From Roseicyclus salinarum (GTDB taxonomy: Bacteria > Pseudomonadota > Alphaproteobacteria > Rhodobacterales > Rhodobacteraceae): a DNA stretch of 61,268 nt. The DNA is taken from NCBI RefSeq assembly GCF_029624655.1, contig NZ_JARRSA010000021.1, positions 1 to 61,268 of the forward strand, given 5' to 3'. Below, piece by piece: positions 60,077 through 61,268 of this stretch; position 1 is the stretch's first letter; every line of letters starts with the position of its first letter. Under the pieces are notes generated by a model that saw nothing but the letters and a program-made list of their open reading frames with translations, was not told the DNA's origin and searched no databases. A program made the translations under genes and the position numbers.

Positions 60077-61207
60077 TCAGGCCGCCATCAGGCCCGGGTT
60101 CAGGATGCCGCGCGGGTCGAACTTGTCGCGCAGCCCCTGCGACAACGCGGCGATGGGGGCGGGTTCGGGCTGGAACGGCGCGATCCGCGCCCGCGTCTCC
60201 TCGGAGGCGCGGACCAGCGTCGCGTGGCCCGCGAAGGCGCCAAGGCGCGCGCGCAGGTCCGTCCCCTCCTCCACGCGGGCCCAGATCAGGCCGCCGCCCC
60301 AGTCGAGGAACGTCTCGCCCTCGGTCCGCGCCGCGACGTCCGGCCCGTCCGACGGCTTCACCGAGATGCGCCAGACATCCCCCGGCGCCTCCGCGAAGGG
60401 CAGGACGTCGCGCACCGCGCGCCACGCACTGGCGACGGCGTCCGGCTCCACCTCGGCCCGCACCGCGCCGAACGGCGCCATCAGCTCCGACAGGCGGCCG
60501 AGGCGATACTCCACGCTCGCCGCGAAGCCCTCGAGCCGCAGCATCGTCACCGGCGTGCCACCGCCCCCCCAGGGCAGGTGCGCCGCGCCGCTGACCTCGA
60601 AGGGAGAGCCGAGCGCGGTCGCCATGGCCTCGACCGCCTGGTGGCCCGAAAGCCCGTCGATCAGCACGCTGGCCTGCTGCTCGGTCGCGGGCAGGACCTT
60701 GAAGGCCACCTCCGTCAACACCCCGAGCGTGCCCCAGGATCCCGCCATCAGCTTCACGAGATCGTAGCCGGTGACGTTCTTCATCACCCGCCCGCCGTTC
60801 TTCAGCACCTCGCCGCGCCCGTCCACGAAACGCACCCCGATCAGCGAATCGCGGCAGGCGCCCGCCTGGATGCGCCGCGGCCCCGACACGTTGGCCGCGA
60901 CCACGCCGCCGATGGTCGGCTCGCCCGCGGTGCCCAGAAGCGCGCGGTGATCCATGGGCTCGAACGGCAGGCGCTGGTTCTCGGACGCGAGCAGCGCCTC
61001 CACCTCCGCCAGCGGCGTCCCCGCGCGCACCACGATGGTCAGCGCGCCGGGCTCGTAGAGCTCGACCCCCGTCAGCCCGGCCACCGACAGGGCCGCGCCC
61101 GCCACCGGCCGGCCGACCGGCCGCGTGCCGCCGCCGATGACGCGCAGGGGCCCGTCGGCCGCCGCGACGGCCTCGCTCAGTTCGCTCTCGCTTGCGGGGG
61201 TCGGCAC
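60077..61207 (-). CDS. glcE: Glycolate oxidase FAD-binding subunit
   Basis: A 376-residue GlcE, a PCMH/VAO-type FAD-binding protein. The N-terminal PLRVIGGGTRPVGRP and the FAD loop EPMDHRALLGTAGEPTIGG-like segment are typical, as are NVTGYDLVKLMAGSWGTLG and the C-terminal KFDPRGILNPG. It starts with GTG, preceded by AAGGAG that lies within the dispersed repeat copy C. glcD is presumably beyond the right edge. Confidence 0.95.
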   Translation of the reverse strand: MPTPASESELSEAVAAADGPLRVIGGGTRPVGRPVAGAALSVAGLTGVELYEPGALTIVVRAGTPLAEVEALLASENQRLPFEPMDHRALLGTAGEPTIGGVVAANVSGPRRIQAGACRDSLIGVRFVDGRGEVLKNGGRVMKNVTGYDLVKLMAGSWGTLGVLTEVAFKVLPATEQQASVLIDGLSGHQAVEAMATALGSPFEVSGAAHLPWGGGGTPVTMLRLEGFAASVEYRLGRLSELMAPFGAVRAEVEPDAVASAWRAVRDVLPFAEAPGDVWRISVKPSDGPDVAARTEGETFLDWGGGLIWARVEEGTDLRARLGAFAGHATLVRASEETRARIAPFQPEPAPIAALSQGLRDKFDPRGILNPGLMAA

Positions 61208-61217
61208 CTGTGGCGCT

Positions 61218-61240
61218 CCTTCATCCTTGCGAAAAAACTC
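61218..61240 (-). repeat. Dispersed intergenic repeat, copy C, providing the glcE ribosome-binding site
   Basis: Plus strand reads CCTTCATCCTTGC then GAAAAAACTC. It matches copies at 33847 and 36877 and is followed by a GGGGGG-TCC-GGGGGG tract similar to the one near copy B. On the minus strand the string AAGGATGAAGGAG ends 8 bases before the glcE GTG. Confidence 0.65.
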
Positions 61241-61268
61241 TCGGGGGGTCCGGGGGGCAGACAGCCCC

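Overview
The window is a gene-dense, very GC-rich chromosomal segment of an alphaproteobacterium, almost certainly of the order Rhodobacterales (Roseobacter/Rhodobacter/Paracoccus-like). The pointers are an F0 ATP synthase operon with b and b' subunits separated from F1, the MipZ division ATPase, the sdhCDA-lipoprotein-sdhB layout, the miaB-phoH-ybeY-corC-lnt block, and above all a SAM/SAH-type riboswitch before metK, a class known from Rhodobacterales. I see no transposase, integrase, CRISPR array, rRNA or tRNA. It reads as core chromosome with a few accessory catabolic islands.

Layout. 1-8.2 kb: a partial membrane protein, a KstD-like FAD dehydrogenase, the succinate dehydrogenase operon (minus strand, sdhC first), then an MDR oxidoreductase divergent from its likely LysR regulator. 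8.3-20 kb: a secreted phytase/esterase-like beta-propeller protein, a creatinase, and divergent from it a plus-strand run of Dpp-type permeases, a fused two-domain ABC ATPase, an aldehyde dehydrogenase, a membrane protein, a thioesterase, an SDR, a small unknown protein and a P1-family peptidase. Most junctions in that run overlap by 1-11 bases. 20-23.4 kb: the F0 operon atpI-B-E-F'-F. 23.5-26.4 kb: ArsR, EamA and LysR genes and a small exported protein. 26.4-36 kb: the ffh - four GNAT acetyltransferases - chorismate mutase - rpsP - rimM cluster, an ABC-2 exporter on the opposite strand, then trmD-rplS-rpmE closed by a strong terminator. 36-40 kb: mipZ and the gbsR-like/cydA/cydB quinol oxidase operon. 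40-45.3 kb: aroA-cmk-rpsA and trmB. 45.3-47.5 kb: a cardiolipin synthase plus an EEP phosphodiesterase. 47.5-54.9 kb: metK with its riboswitch, then lnt-corC-ybeY-phoH and miaB. 55-61.3 kb: a glycosyltransferase-like protein, an MFS transporter, Hsp20, a trypsin-like protease and the glcF/glcE glycolate oxidase subunits, with glcD presumably just beyond the right edge.

How it fits together. Most genes serve respiration and energy (sdh, F0, cyd, glc), the translation and secretion machinery (ffh, rpsP, rimM, trmD, rplS, rpmE, rpsA, miaB, ybeY), the envelope (lnt, corC, cls) and methyl metabolism (metK). The most system-like accessory element is the creatinase/ABC/ALDH/thioesterase/SDR/P1-peptidase neighbourhood at 10.5-20 kb, which looks like uptake and breakdown of a nitrogenous amide or guanidino compound but has no substrate-binding protein gene.

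Regulatory DNA is rich: perfect operator palindromes before sdhC, the MDR/LysR pair, arsR and the cyd regulator; several -10 boxes lying 6-8 bases from a start codon (probable leaderless mRNAs); and an intergenic repeat present three times, once supplying the ribosome-binding site of glcE. Coordinates come from reading the sequence by eye. Promoter, operator and RNA-structure calls are untested inferences.
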